DNA of 64,000 nucleotides from Echinometra lucunter (GCA_029962745.1 CM057158.1:11862426-11926425); one strand, 5' to 3'. Shown: positions 1 through 11,619, counted from the stretch's first letter. Numbers and translations: made by a program. The notes: generated from the sequence alone by a model not told the origin.

Positions 1-67
1 TCAGCAAGATAAGTTGATCAGTCAACATCTCCATAAAAGTTCTGCTAGTTACAATTCCAGTTTCAAT

Positions 68-450
68 ATGCCTCCCAAGAATTCTAATGGCAAGAAAAGG
101 AAGAAGCAACCTGCTAAGAAAACTTGCCAAACTTGCCAACCAGGCAACCAAGACTGCATCAGCAGTCGAGGCTGAATTTATATGACCTCCCTGTGAATCA
201 TCACCTCCACTCACTTCCGTAAGGACAATCCGGTGTCCTACTCCAGATTCTCCCGAACCTCCAACCTTACCAATTCCTAATGATGCAGATAAACGGCTAA
301 AGCTGTTAAATTCGAAGTCTCGAGCATCATCCAACCCTGATGACCAGCTGAGCAGAAATGAAGGAGATACTCGCGGCCGCTGTGAAGTCAAAAGCACGAA
401 AAACGCTGCTTGTACGCTAGCTGTACGTGCGCACTCGCTACTCTATCGGT
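68..450 (+). pseudogene. Decayed ORF, possible retroelement ORF1/gag-like start
   Basis: An ATG at 68 opens a lysine-rich N-terminus (MPPKNSNGKKRKKQPAKK) that stops after about 36 codons. A +1 shift near position 120 enters a frame that is open to about 450 apart from one TGA. That frame is rich in Ser, Pro, Asn and charged residues. A basic start followed by a polar tail would fit a decayed nucleic-acid-binding ORF1 or gag, but no zinc knuckle or named domain is seen. I do not recognise the family, and the open frame could be chance. Confidence 0.25.
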
Positions 451-900
451 AGACTACCGTCAAACACGTCAGATGGACGCCTTGTAAAAGCTGAAGTAGG
501 TTCGAATAAGCTATTCGTTGGCCATTCGTTATCCATTTGTTACACTAACGCTGTATATATGTTGTGCAGTCGTTATGGCAAAGTTGAAAATGGGCTTGAC
601 GAATCTGAATGAACGGCGGACGAATAAGAAACGGACACTCAGCGTGTGGAACGTTCACACAGCGATTGTTCAGCGTATATATAGCGTATTGATCAGTACG
701 CACACGCTCAAAATTTTGAACATGTCCAAAATAAAAATTGGCTCCAGCGTAACTCTGCGAACATCTACGAACAGCAAACGAATACCACGAACGTCAAACG
801 TGTCACGAACGAATGACAACTTACGAGAACGTATATCTAAATTTGCGAATTCGTTGGGCATACGTAGGCTCGATACGCTAATATGTGACACGGCCTTGAG
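430..900. repeat. Cluster of ATTCGTT/AACGAAT motifs
   Basis: The region repeats short ATTCGT, CGTTCG and ACGAAC words. In the left part (about 505-550) the words run as TTCGTT. In the right part (about 600-830) they run mainly as the complement, AACGAA/ACGAAC. Such opposing subterminal motif arrays are typical of non-autonomous DNA transposons, but I see no convincing terminal repeats or target duplication. The short ORFs here look like by-products of the repeat. Confidence 0.35.
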
Positions 901-1114
901 GCTTTCGATGAGGCTATTATCTTATGAAAGAACCACTCTGTCACTCCAGTAACGTCACATTGATCATTTTTATACAGGTACTCTTCAGATCGTCGAAATC
1001 AAATCTTGGGGTGGATTCTTGATCCGCTAAAAAGTTAATTATTCTCATTCTTACCGGGGGGGGGGGGGGAGAGACGGGTTTATAGTTACAGATTCCTTTC
1101 TTCTGGGTCTAGAA

Positions 1115-1305
1115 AGGTGGCGTAAGAATTCTGCGGAAGAGCAGTTTTCTTGTAACTGGGAGGTCACGGTATCGAAACCAAGTCGATGGGTTATGTCCTT
1201 TCGTATGGCAATAATGCCCATTACCAAGTCCTTCGGAGAGGGCTTACAAAGCCGATGGTTCCTTGGTTGTTTACATCCAAGCATAAATTCAGGTAAAATA
1301 AACCT
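1115..1305 (+). mobile_element. Degenerate tRNA-derived SINE
   Basis: The sequence is a diverged copy of the SINE at 38109-38336. Both share the order AACCAAG-CGATG, then TGTCCTTT/TGCCCTTTGGTA, then CATTACCAAGTC-TTCGGAG, an AAAGCCG-T/GGT block, CCTTGGTTG and GGTAAAATAA. The tRNA-like head (about 1115-1175) is eroded but still shows a GAAGAGCAG A-box remnant and a GTATCGAAACC B-box remnant. No target duplication was found. Confidence 0.6.
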
Positions 1306-2760
1306 TCAAACAACAGCAAACCAAGCAAGCGGGAGGAGGAAAATCTTGGCTCTGCATGTTGGATTCTGTCCCTCAATCATATAGTGTTGTAAAAGCTGTT
1401 GTTCCTTATGTAGAACTAAAGTCACATACTTCAATTTTGCCAATAATGCATTAGATGAATCCACTGGATTTTTAAAAAAATAGAAAGATGAAGTAAATTA
1501 CTAGTAAACTCTAGCTTTCCTTTCTGAAGTATGACCGTTGAATGTCCCAAAGAGATATCTAATGTATTTTCCACGAATACCATGCGAACAGGAAGGAAAA
1601 TGGATCATGCGAGGTCCAGCCGTGCACTCACTAATTCTGATATTACTTTTCAAGATGGCGACGAAAAAAGATGTTGGGAAGGCTCTTCTCTTCCTCTTAC
1701 TTCACTGGATGAGTGGGTAAATTCAGGAGGCATAGCGAACAAATTTTCTTGGTTCTCTGTTACTCCAAAACTGTCAAAAGAAGATGAAAGATCTGTACTC
1801 TATGCCAAGGTTCCAATATATTTGAAATGCAGTCGTGCAGGGAATCCTCAGTCAGACTTCTTGATGAGCCTAGGAGATTTTCAGAGGTGATAACCATACT
1901 ATGATATCGTGAAAGTGACGAAATGATCAACATAGTTATCTTTTCCTCACTGTAGATAGGAGAACGCAACGAATAACACAGAACAGTAAGGATTAACAGT
2001 CTCTGTGAAAAGTAAAGGGGAAAAAATGGGGGGGGGGGAGAAAAACGGATGTGAATGTGAAGTTATTTCAGAAAAAAAAAATGCAATATCTAGACGCGAT
2101 GTAGTCTCGAACCAAACTAAGCGTCATTTGCAGTTTCTCGCCAAGTGATAATCGCCATGGCATGTAAATGTGTTGTACTATAAAACCATGGTTTTGTTAA
2201 CATGGTTAACAATAATTATTAATTTGACCATTTTGATTTTGAAAAGGGTTGCTGTTAAGTTCATGTACATAGCCATTGAAGGTTTTGACCAATAAAATGA
2301 AATTGTGTATATAAAAAAACAAACTTGTATTAACTAGGAGGGAACTATTAACGAAATAAAATAAAATCTTTCATTTCATCTAGTTAGCATTCATAAAAGA
2401 CAGTTATGTAGAAGGTTATGGAGACTTAATTGGTTCTTCATGTATAGTACGAAGCAATTTGCGTCTTCTCGTACATATCTCAATAAATTTTGCTACTTGA
2501 GCGAAAGCGAATGGAAGTGAGAGTTGCTTGACTCCGTGGCGTCACAAACATGGCCGACCCCTCCCACAAGAGGATACGATAGTCCATCAACGGGTCAGCC
2601 GAGTGCGTTGGCGGAAGACCCTTGGCACTGCCAGGCCTAGTGCGAAGAAGAGGCACCTTACGATTGAAACCCCGACCTCATTATTGCGATATGAAGAGTG
2701 ATAAATCTGTTCTATCGCTCTCTAGGAATCACGAGAGGGGAGAAGGTCTGCCCTTTTTTC
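1306..2760. other. No gene recognised; short palindromes
   Basis: An open frame at 1531-1890 (119 codons, +) matches nothing I know and lacks a clear domain. At 2182-2220 three perfect palindromes abut: AAAACCATGGTTTT, then two GTTAAC sites separated by ATG, then AATAATTATT. A poly-G run lies near 2030. Nothing else is supported. Confidence 0.4.
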
Positions 2761-2919
2761 TTTTAATTTCGTATCCTTCTTATTATGTCTTTGTCCGTCT
2801 CTCTCTTTCTGTCGCCCTCATCTTGCTGTATTGTTGTCATCTTCTTCTTCCCGTTGTCATCACCCTTCTCCCCTCTATTTGTTTGTTTCCGTCTTTCTCC
2901 ATCTCTCCCTTCCTGTCTC

Positions 2920-2954
<35 letters not shown>

Positions 2955-3255
2955 GTCGATGAATCTTTGCTCCTCTCTTACTCTTTCTATTTCCCCTCTC
3001 TCCCTCCTCTCTTTTTATCTTTCTCTTTCTCACAAATGCTCTTCTCTCTTTCCCTCTCCCTCTCTCTGCAAGTCTCTCTCTGTCTTTACCTCTCTCCTCC
3101 TGTTTTTCCTTCTCTCTTCTTTTTTAATGTCCCTCCTCTCTCTTTCTCCTTCCTCACCCCCTCATCCCTCCCGACTTTTCTCCTCCTCTCTCCTGTTCTG
3201 GGGATGACATTTTAATCTAACATACATCGCCCTTTTCTCTCTCTCTCTTTCATTC
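2760..3255. repeat. Pyrimidine-rich (CT)n microsatellite region
   Basis: About 490 bases are nearly all C and T on the plus strand, with a pure (CT)n core near 2925-2953. The long serine/leucine-rich frames here arise only from the repeat. Confidence 0.9.
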
Positions 3256-5200
3256 ATCGTATAGCGTCCAAGCCTCGCTCTGCCGAGGTTTAATTAGACT
3301 GAAATGCTAACAGATATAGAAATAAACATTCTAAGATTGTTTTGAGGGCTAAATCTTCTCAGCGAAGCAACTAATCTGTGTTTTGTAATGGCCTCCAAAA
3401 CAAGAAATGTGCAAAGAAACATCAGACAAGGGAAATTTCCGTACAAAAAGTATTTGTAGAGGATTGTCTCTTGTTTAATTTTAGTTCAACGTTTGAGGCT
3501 ATACTAGGATAGACTGACCAATATTTATAATGTTCCAAGAAAATGAACTAAAATTGGAATCCACTGCTTCTCTTTCAAAATTCACGCAAAAACACAGTAT
3601 GAAATGGCTCAAAATAGCGTAGGTGTGCTTTATAAAACCATCCTTCTGGTGAACAGATCTTGGCCATGTTTGACCTCATTGGAATCAACGATCAAAGAAA
3701 GCGGGAAATAATGAATAATGCGTCCCAACCAGTCAGTGCTTTTTTATGTGAACGTGGGTGTCTTCGAGCAAGGGCGGATCCAGGATTTTGAGAGGGGCAA
3801 CATTTAAAAAAAATATTGACAACCCCCTCCCCCCCCCCCGAGATTTGAGGATGCCTTTATTTTTCAAAACTTCTCTGACAAGTACCCCCCCCAAAAAAAA
3901 AACAACAACAACAAAGAAACAAAACAAACAACAGCGACAACGACAAAGAAACTAAAAAAAAATCACCTAAAAAAGGGGGGTGCACATTATGGACTATAAA
4001 TACGTCACTTGGGTTTCAAAAGAAAAAGAAAGGGGCACGGGCTGGTTGTAATCCTTAAATCTGCCGATAATCAGGATAATGAAACATTCGAAATTCTTTA
4101 AATGATCGGCATGAGTAAGCGTAATATTATTACCACAAGGATTTAGGAGGAGGAGGGTGTTAAGGAAGAATGAGTTGACGTTATCATGAATCTTTGAAAC
4201 ATTTTACGTCCTCTGTTTCTTTCTGTTGCATTCTAATTTCCTAAAAGGTTGTTCTGCACGTGGTTATGCTGCGCATGCAGTGATGGGATCCCGATATGCA
4301 AAGCGGCTTAACGAACACGATTAGAACAGCGTATCCTCAGCAAGTCGAATAAATATTGAAAGATGAACGGTCATGCCTACTTAGACCCATTCTCCTTCTC
4401 ATCTCAGTCGCCTAGCAACGCATCTCTTCGGGATGTAAAAAATAATGGGAATCCTATTTCTTCATCTTCTGCCCACCTCTCCGTTTTCTCCTTCTCGTAA
4501 GTAGGTGCATGGCTGATGCTGCTGCATCTGAGTATCTATAAGATTGGTAAAAATTGACTCTTTTCCTCAAACGTATCACCAAAGTTATTTCTGAACTGTC
4601 ATCATATCTTGTTTTCTTCTACAGGACAAACACATTTCCTTAGATTGAATCCCTTCATATTTGTATTGAAAAGTCGTTTTCAACAAGCCTTGTTTTCTCT
4701 TTCTAGGCCTTTAGTTCGAACATGTCGAATAAAAGATCTTTTTGACATAAAGAAGGTCCATGGTACCCTTCCGTACTTATGGCAATTATCATCCTTCTCT
4801 CCCCCATATGTTTATTACTCTTTTTTTTTTAAAGAGAGAGTGAATTGAATAAAATAAAATGAAATGGGAGAAACAAAAACATTTAGGCAGCCAGGGCACG
4901 AATGCCTTAGCAAGAGCTGACGTCATATTGTATATGATTAATTTTTGGTTTGGACCCCCTTGAAAAAAAAACAAGGGCTATCCAATCCTTGAGTGGAGAA
5001 TTGATAGATGAAAATTTTCACTTTCCTTTTAAAGTATATATCGGGGAATGCGCTCTTGATTGTTTATGATATTAAATCAGTTTTTAAAATATATACAAGT
5101 ATATTTTGGCTAACAGAAGACGAATGACAAAAACAACAACAACAATTCCTTCCTTTCCAAATATGCATTTGTTTTTATAAAATTGGAGGCCTATATAAGT
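3256..5200. other. No gene; TE end-like motif and X-box match
   Basis: The motif CAAGGGCGGATCCAGG at 3769 resembles hAT-type MITE ends and matches the copy at 49464. Poly-C and A-rich runs follow at about 3826-3960. A match to the RFX X-box (GTCGCCTAGCAAC) lies at 4407-4419 with no gene seen beside it. The rest is AT-rich sequence with only short chance ORFs. Confidence 0.4.
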
Positions 5201-5248
5201 GAGCAGTGTAATGTGTATCTTTAAATTGCCAACAATGTGTGGTGTTGT

Positions 5249-5404
5249 CATTGGCGTAGACAGGTCCTCATTATTGAGGGATGATTCCCCCATTGATATA
5301 TATTTATATGTTTATATACACATAACATACGCTCACTTAAAAAAGTGGGGATGCATACCCCCTTCTACCCCCCCCCCCCCCCCCCGGCTATCTATACGCT
5401 CTGG
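5249..5404. mobile_element. hAT-like MITE, degenerate
   Basis: The left end reads ATTGGCGTAGACAGG, as in the hAT-like element at 38008. The right end, after a poly-C run, reads GGCTATCTATACGCTCTGG, close to the inner right end of that element (near 39140). The internal segment is AT-rich. Target duplications are not clear, so the boundaries are approximate. Confidence 0.5.
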
Positions 5405-5424
5405 ATATTGTATTATTTAATACA

Positions 5425-5530
5425 AGAGAGAGGGTGTAGAGAGAGGGAGAGACGGGCACTTATCTAGAGAAAAGGAGAAAGGGGGAGAGAGAGAGAGAGG
5501 AAGAGAAAGAGAGAGAGAGGGGGGCAGACA
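5425..5530. repeat. (GA)n microsatellite
   Basis: Purine-rich GAGA repeats on the plus strand, partly interrupted. Confidence 0.85.
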
Positions 5531-6000
5531 GATGGAAAACAGAAAGACACAGACAAATTCATTTATTGTCGTCTTTTTGCAACTTGTGAATGACTAGGCA
5601 AACCCTTTCACTCGAATCATCACTTTTGCCCCAATGCCGTCCAATTCCCATTAGGTAAATGAAGGTGCATCAAAGCACTGCATCTATTCACAATGCCTCT
5701 CGAAATCAGATGACCCACATAAAGTCAAGAGGTAAATGGAAGGCAACAACTGCTCATACTGCCAACTTTTCACTATCTATTTGAGATCAGTGAAAGAAAA
5801 CCAAAGAGAATATATAAGACACGATCAAAGCCTTTTTCTTCTTCTTCGAAATGCTATCCATCCCCATCATGGCATAACCAGACTTGACGGACGGGTGGGG
5901 AGGGGGGGGGGCGGGGGCAAGTCACAGACCGGGGTGACAAACAAAATCACAGACTCACATAGTTATGCACAATGTCAGGGTAGGAAAATTTAAAGTTTGA

Positions 6001-6500
6001 NNNNNNNNNNNNNNNNNNNNNNNNNNNNNNNNNNNNNNNNNNNNNNNNNNNNNNNNNNNNNNNNNNNNNNNNNNNNNNNNNNNNNNNNNNNNNNNNNNNN
6101 NNNNNNNNNNNNNNNNNNNNNNNNNNNNNNNNNNNNNNNNNNNNNNNNNNNNNNNNNNNNNNNNNNNNNNNNNNNNNNNNNNNNNNNNNNNNNNNNNNNN
6201 NNNNNNNNNNNNNNNNNNNNNNNNNNNNNNNNNNNNNNNNNNNNNNNNNNNNNNNNNNNNNNNNNNNNNNNNNNNNNNNNNNNNNNNNNNNNNNNNNNNN
6301 NNNNNNNNNNNNNNNNNNNNNNNNNNNNNNNNNNNNNNNNNNNNNNNNNNNNNNNNNNNNNNNNNNNNNNNNNNNNNNNNNNNNNNNNNNNNNNNNNNNN
6401 NNNNNNNNNNNNNNNNNNNNNNNNNNNNNNNNNNNNNNNNNNNNNNNNNNNNNNNNNNNNNNNNNNNNNNNNNNNNNNNNNNNNNNNNNNNNNNNNNNNN
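6001..6500. other. Assembly gap (500 N)
   Basis: Exactly 500 undetermined bases, the usual placeholder for a scaffold gap of unknown or estimated size. Anything spanning it cannot be interpreted. Confidence 0.99.
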
Positions 6501-6658
6501 GCCATATTTAAGTGACAACTGATAAAATATATCTGTTTTTCTCAAGCTGATAGCCTAATTAGAACTTGAATAAAAGAAAAATGAAAATGAAATTACATTT
6601 TCCTGTCAATTTACGTTCACAGTTCTCCACCTCGATTCCATAATACTCTTAACATACC

Positions 6659-6822
6659 TGGGCCCTCTTGCATTAAAGTTGCGAAAATGCAACAACAACA
6701 ACAACAACAATAATAATAATAAACGCAACTTGATTTTCAACCAATCAGGTTGGATTACATGGGACTTGCGTTTAATTTCTTGAACTGCGTGTAATCGCAA
6801 CTTTTCATGCAAGAGGGCACAG
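6659..6822. mobile_element. Palindromic MITE with GGGCCCTCTTGCAT ends
   Basis: The left end GGGCCCTCTTGCATTAAAG and the right end CTTTTCATGCAAGAGGGCAC form imperfect inverted repeats that continue inward through GTTGCGA. The centre holds a (CAA)n/(AAT)n stretch and CCAATCAGGTTGG. No transposase is encoded. The target duplication is ambiguous. Confidence 0.65.
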
Positions 6823-6879
6823 GACTTTTTGAATAAAAACAAAAACAGCATAATGTTTCCAGTGTTGTCGCATCACAAT

Positions 6880-7270
6880 AGATTTTGACAACGTTAACAC
6901 ACTATAAGGCGTAGTATAACAGGAGACAGCCATACCGCAGGTCGTATTTAAATAAGTGAGAGGTCTTTACTCAAGATCCTCCATCAGTAACGTATGGCAC
7001 AAAGTATTAACCTGGACTTGCCATAAAACAATGGAAACTGCGTCATTAATGTATTCTGTGTTGGTCGTACCACAAAAGCTTTTTAGGCAGTGTTAACACA
7101 CCAGAGGAGCGATGACTACAAGGCTGTGAAACAGGAGAGGTCTTTACTCAAGATTCTCCATCGGTTCAACAACATTGGCGTGAAATTATCCTACAAGATC
7201 GGAAGTGGTTGCCATTAACGGGTCAACACTTGAATCCATTATCCCTATAAGGTGAACGAAAGCTGGACGA
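6880..7270. repeat. Diverged tandem duplication, about 177-bp period
   Basis: The phrase AGGTCTTTACTCAAGAT occurs at 6961 and at 7138, followed in both by a CTCCATC block. GTTAACACAC also recurs at corresponding places upstream. The two units are clearly related but diverged. No coding content is seen. Confidence 0.6.
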
Positions 7271-8130
7271 TGAGATGTAATTTGGCTGGACCATGAAAGC
7301 GTTTAGGTCTCAATTACATCACAGGTCGATCAGGAAGTCGTTTTTATTTCACGGGGGCTTGTTTTTACGCGAAAAGTGTCTTGAAAATCCTTTAATCGCA
7401 AAAAACAAATAATGATAATAACTAATGACAACAATAATCATACTTAATTTGATACCATTTAAAACGTTAGTCACTACACTTCATGTAATGCAAAGGGGTA
7501 AAAGTAATGAACTGCAAAAATTCTCCAAATTGTACAACCAGTTCAGCTTTGCCCAACATTGCTCAAGGCAAGGACTAGAGTTGACAAATGAGTATGTTGT
7601 TCTTATCCTACAAAGCACACGAATTACTGATTGCGCACCTGTCAAACATCCACAGCATAAAAACAAGGGAAAAGATGTCCGAGTCGGGGTTGTCTTTTTT
7701 TTACAAATCTATTTTGTAGATTCATTTTTGTTGTTGTTTTTTTTTTTCAATCTATTTTGGTATGTAAATGCAAGTGTTTTGTATGTCTTCTTTTTTCTGT
7801 TGATATTCAAAATATATTGGATCAGTAAAACCTATCAATTATAAGAAATATAAATAAAACAAGGATATAAATATATGAAAAGGACACACATTGTATTCAA
7901 TGCCAAAATAATAAGTCACCGATATAAGAATATACAATTTAGATAAGCTCATCCATTTTTGGTAAATACGGAAAACTATGGTTTTTACGACTTTGCAATC
8001 AACTGATGCAGTAAGGCCAACCCTATATCGACGGTCGACATGTTAATGTTTATCTCGATCCTGGATCTCAATCGTCGAAGATACTACTAGAAAAGGTCAT
8101 ATTTTCTGCAAGGCATTCACTTTCTAGATT
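7271..8130. other. No gene seen, AT-rich
   Basis: AT-rich sequence with T-runs. A 139-codon frame at 7425-7844 is low-complexity toward its end and not recognisable. I see nothing else supportable. Confidence 0.4.
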
Positions 8131-8179
8131 TTTACTCTTCTCTCTTTCACTCTCTTCCAGCTCCCTCCCTTCCCCTCTT

Positions 8180-8220
<41 letters not shown>

Positions 8221-8310
8221 CCTCTCTCTCCCTCCCCTTTATCTCTTTCCCCTCTCTCTTCCTGTCTCACTCACTCTCCTTTTCTCTCTCTCTCTTCCTC
8301 AATACCTGTA
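8130..8310. repeat. (CT)n microsatellite
   Basis: Pyrimidine-rich (CT)n with interruptions. Confidence 0.9.
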
Positions 8311-8399
8311 CTCCAATCTTCTTATCTCTCTGTTTCATCATTTTAATCACTCTTCTTCTTGTTAAGTGAATTTGCACCTGTAATTATCTGTGGTCATCG

Positions 8400-8470
8400 A
8401 TGGGTCACGTGATGCACTCCAGCATATTGGAGGGAACTAACGGATCACGTGACGCACTCCGCCATGATGG
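8400..8470. promoter_or_regulatory. Tandem E-box pair (CACGTG x2)
   Basis: Two near-identical segments carry CACGTG at 8406-8411 and 8446-8451, exactly 40 bp apart. Each is flanked as GGNTCACGTGA and followed by GCACTCC. This is the core of USF/MITF/TFEB-type bHLH-Zip sites. No gene start is evident nearby, so function is unproven; it may simply be a short tandem duplication. Confidence 0.35.
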
Positions 8471-8499
8471 GACCACCAACACCAATTTCATCACCACTC

Positions 8500-9190
8500 A
8501 TTTCATCGTGTTCAAATTGCACTCCACTGATGAACGTGGTGATATTATGGCAAAATGAATCGTCAAGGATTTTAGAACGTCCCACGGGTCCTCACTCTTG
8601 AAGAGTTGCGATTGATTTGAATCGAACAAGGATTAACTTAAAGCCTTGGCTTGGGCATTGATTTGCAACTCACTGGTTTGGGGCGTGGATCAATCGCACT
8701 GATGAAAATTACACTTGGCAATGTTCATCAAATCACTTCTGTTCATTTCCGATTCGCTGTTTAATTTGATTATTTTATGTAGTGAATTTAAAGATTCGTG
8801 ATCCTGTTACATGAAGAAAAAACGATATGAAAGATATTACAATTGGTGAAATATTTTCTATGAATTCCAAAAAATGGACAATTTCTGAATTGATAGTACA
8901 GCGCTATAAAACAACTGTCATTGATAAGGGGGTGTTTTTTACCGGTCTTTTATTGCTACCCTTCAGATAAATCTGCAAATGACAACTCTAGACATTAAAC
9001 GGAAGTGTGCCATGCGTAGGAGGCATTTCCATCCCCTCAAGAGCAAAAATGTAAATTTCACTTTGAATCCTGGGAATCCGATAGTCTGATATTCTATGTA
9101 GGCCTATACAGTACATCTATTTAACACGTCTAAGTCTGTAGTGAGACGGATCTATTCGAGGTTTTTGTGGTGAATCTTTTTCGACTTTTT
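8500..9190. other. No gene seen
   Basis: AT-rich unique-looking sequence. Partly self-complementary GTTGCGATTGAT, GATTTGCAACTC and ATCAATCGCAC words occur around 8605-8700 and may be a decayed MITE. No coding exon is recognised. Confidence 0.35.
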
Positions 9191-9352
9191 CCTGTATGTC
9201 TGTCCCGCAAGCGCAAAAACAAAGCAATTCATTTTCTCTCTTTCTTCCTCTGTTTCTCTCTGTCTCTGCCTGTTTATACCTCTTTCATGATTTGTTCCAA
9301 TCAAAGTGGAGTACCTCAGAAAAAGCACTACCCTCCTTGAAATGGCGAAAGA

Positions 9353-9440
9353 TTGTAAGAGAGAGGGGGAGAGAGAGGGAGAGAGAGAGAGAGCGTAAGA
9401 GAGAGAGAGAAAATAGGGAGGAGGAAGGGAGGGACGTGGA
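9353..9440. repeat. (GA)n microsatellite
   Basis: Interrupted GAGA repeats. A poly-C run follows at about 9520. Confidence 0.85.
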
Positions 9441-9837
9441 AAAGAAGGTGAGAGTACCTTTCCAATTACATTCTCACTTCATCAGTTGCCCTTTCAACTT
9501 TGTGAGACTACAATGCCGATCCCCCCCCCCCCCCCCACTTCATCAGGCCATATTGTCCCAGTTAGATCAAGAACCATGCTAGATTCACTGCTCTATCAGC
9601 GATGGATGGGGCACTTGCAACCACTTCCCAAACCCCGTACAAACCCAAGTGGCATTCCTTACGATTGATTGAGGGGGAGGCATCCATGTTCCCCCTTTCA
9701 GAAACCTAAATGATATACCTTAAGTACTCAACGTTAACTTTTTACAAATTCTAAATCCGCGACTGGTTCTAATACAATTTTGATTGTCTTCTCCTCTTCA
9801 TAATCTGTATTTCGATCCTATTACTATGCCTTATCCT

Positions 9838-9920
9838 CTGTCTCTCTCTTTCTCTCTCTCTCTAGCTGCTTTCTCTGTCAGTCACTCTTTCTCTCTCTCT
9901 CTCTTTTTCCTTTCAGCTCT
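9838..9920. repeat. (CT)n microsatellite
   Basis: CTCTCT tracts, interrupted. Confidence 0.85.
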
Positions 9921-10090
9921 CTATCTCACCCTCCCATTCCTCTCTAACGTTCCCACCATATCCCTCTTCGTCACGTAGAGGGACCGCACTGCTTTCAACC
10001 CGAGTGATTTTTCACAACCGCACACCAAAGTGATTCAAGGACCAGGGGAGTCGAGATGACAGATAATAAATTGATATAGGACGCAGAAGA

Positions 10091-10433
10091 TTTTTTTTTT
10101 TCAGTCGTTCCTTTCCGGTTTCAATAAGTGGACATAACTGTACAGGATCTGACTAAGTTATGAAGGTTTGAATGCATTTAAATGCATTAGAGACGTCAAA
10201 AATATGATACATGCATGTACGGATTTCTGGATAGCTCATAAGCACTGTGATGTTCAAAGAGAGTATTTTTTTTTCAGTCGTTCCTTTCCGGTTTCAATAT
10301 GTGGACATAACTGTATGGGATCTATCTAAGTTATTAAGTTTTGAGTGCATTTGGATGCAATAGAGACGTCAAAATATTATGATACACGTATATACAGATT
10401 TCTTGATAGCTATAAGCACTGTGATGTTAAAAG
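10091..10433. repeat. Tandem duplication, about 173-bp period
   Basis: Unit 1 (10091-10258) and unit 2 (10265-10433) share a T-run, TCAGTCGTTCCTTTCCGG, GTGGACATAACTGTA, GAGACGTCAAAA and AAGCACTGTGATGTT in the same order. They differ by scattered substitutions and small indels. The second unit ends beside the MITE at 10441. Confidence 0.85.
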
Positions 10434-10440
10434 ATAAGAC

Positions 10441-10596
10441 CCGGGGAGCGTTTCATGAAAGGACTTGTCGGATGTTTTATCCGACAAAGTCTGTTTTATC
10501 CGACAGTTCAATCAAAATCAAGTCAATCAAAATCAAGGAAAGATGTCAGATCTGACAACTTGTCAAACAACAAAATGTTGATGAAACGCTCCCCGG
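10441..10596. mobile_element. MITE with CCGGGGAGCGTTTCAT ends
   Basis: The left CCGGGGAGCGTTTCAT and right ATGAAACGCTCCCCGG are perfect 16-bp inverted repeats. Inside, TCCGACA words recur near the left end and TGTCAGATCTGACA sits toward the right. It shares a GTTTCATRAA core with other elements in the window. It is non-autonomous, with no clear target duplication. Confidence 0.75.
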
Positions 10597-11173
10597 ATAA
10601 CAATATCGCGGGAACTTTCTGATTCTTTTCAGGCCTATTTGGGGTAGAATATCATAGTAGTAAGGTGACATGAGGGACAGTGCTCTTGAAATATCCTCAT
10701 ATTCCTAAAATATGGCATAAAGAGGAAACATAATTATATGGATCAAAATGTTGATGGCACGTGTTCGTGTACTGATTCTCAGATTTTCAGCGATGCCTAA
10801 TCCCCTAATCAATTTACTTGATAATTTTGATGATCGAAACTATCACAGCATACACAATCATTATAGTTATTCAGTCATTCACAATAACTTCTGGGCAGTT
10901 CCTTGCACAATGACACTGAAGGTCCAATTCTGCATCACCTTTAAGACAGCTAATCTTCCACCATCTTAGAGGAATGCAGCTTGAAGGACGAGTTTGATAG
11001 TAATGTGCCGTTAACAAGGGAGGAGATGACATAGACGATGTCCCATAATGGAATCTAGATTACGAAGCTTATCAGTAACGCATACAGGGCAGGGCAGAAG
11101 AACAGAGATGTTTAAAGGAAGTAGGAGAATGACCCTACATGCCTGGGTACAGTCACAGGAAAAGACTTCTGAT

Positions 11174-11288
11174 GGGGAGCGTTTGACAACTGTTATAAGC
11201 TACTGAAATCCTTGCATCTGATTGGCTGAGAGCAAATTATGTCAGCAAAAATCACCGACAAGACTCTTCATGAAAAGCTCCTCAGATG
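11174..11288. mobile_element. Degenerate MITE, GGGGAGCGTTT type
   Basis: The left end GGGGAGCGTTTGACAAC and the right end TTCATGAAAAGCTCCTC form a weak inverted pair that resembles the element at 10441. It contains CTGATTGGCTGAG, common in such short elements. Confidence 0.4.
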
Positions 11289-11417
11289 AAGGGGTAGGTG
11301 AATATTAAAGGTCGCCTGCTTCTGAAAGTTCAAATGATGTGTTTCTTTTCGAATTAAAACGTCTGCCTTTCTGGCATTACTGCAGGTTAGATGGGCAGCC
11401 CTAACAGCCCTCGCACC

Positions 11418-11610
11418 CTGAACAGGTTTCAAGTTTTACACTTGATGTGCAGCATCACTTAACCAGGGTGCAAATGTGAATTTTGAAAGTGCAAGCTCGC
11501 GCCCCTGATGCAGTCTTTAGGTGCTAAAGGGAACTTCAAAAGGGGCAAATGTACACCCTCAAGGATGCAGGGTGTAAAAGTAGAACCTTAAAAGGTTTCA
11601 TATGACGCGG
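11418..11610. mobile_element. Degenerate relative of the GGGTGCAAA element
   Basis: The right end, read on the minus strand, gives AAGGTTCTACTTTTACACCC, close to the terminal repeat of the 18461-18757 element. GGGTGCAAATGTGAA, AGTGCAAG and GGGGCAAATGTACACCC recur inside in both orientations. The left end (CAGGTTTCAAGTTTTACAC) is more diverged. Confidence 0.45.
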
Positions 11611-11619
11611 TCCGCTATA

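Noticed and set aside
2551..2583. ATG in good context (ACATGGCCGACC) after a CRE-like GGCGTCAC
   Set aside because: The frame stops after ten codons with no splice donor before the stop.
2622..3215. 197-codon Leu/Ser-rich frame resembling a membrane protein
   Set aside because: Encoded by the (CT)n tract; no domain and no splice context.
5955..6545. Long open frames across 6001-6500
   Set aside because: They consist of N-derived X residues in the assembly gap.
6959..7164. Repeats with spacers, considered as an array
   Set aside because: Only two diverged copies of a tandem duplication in a eukaryotic genome; not a CRISPR array.
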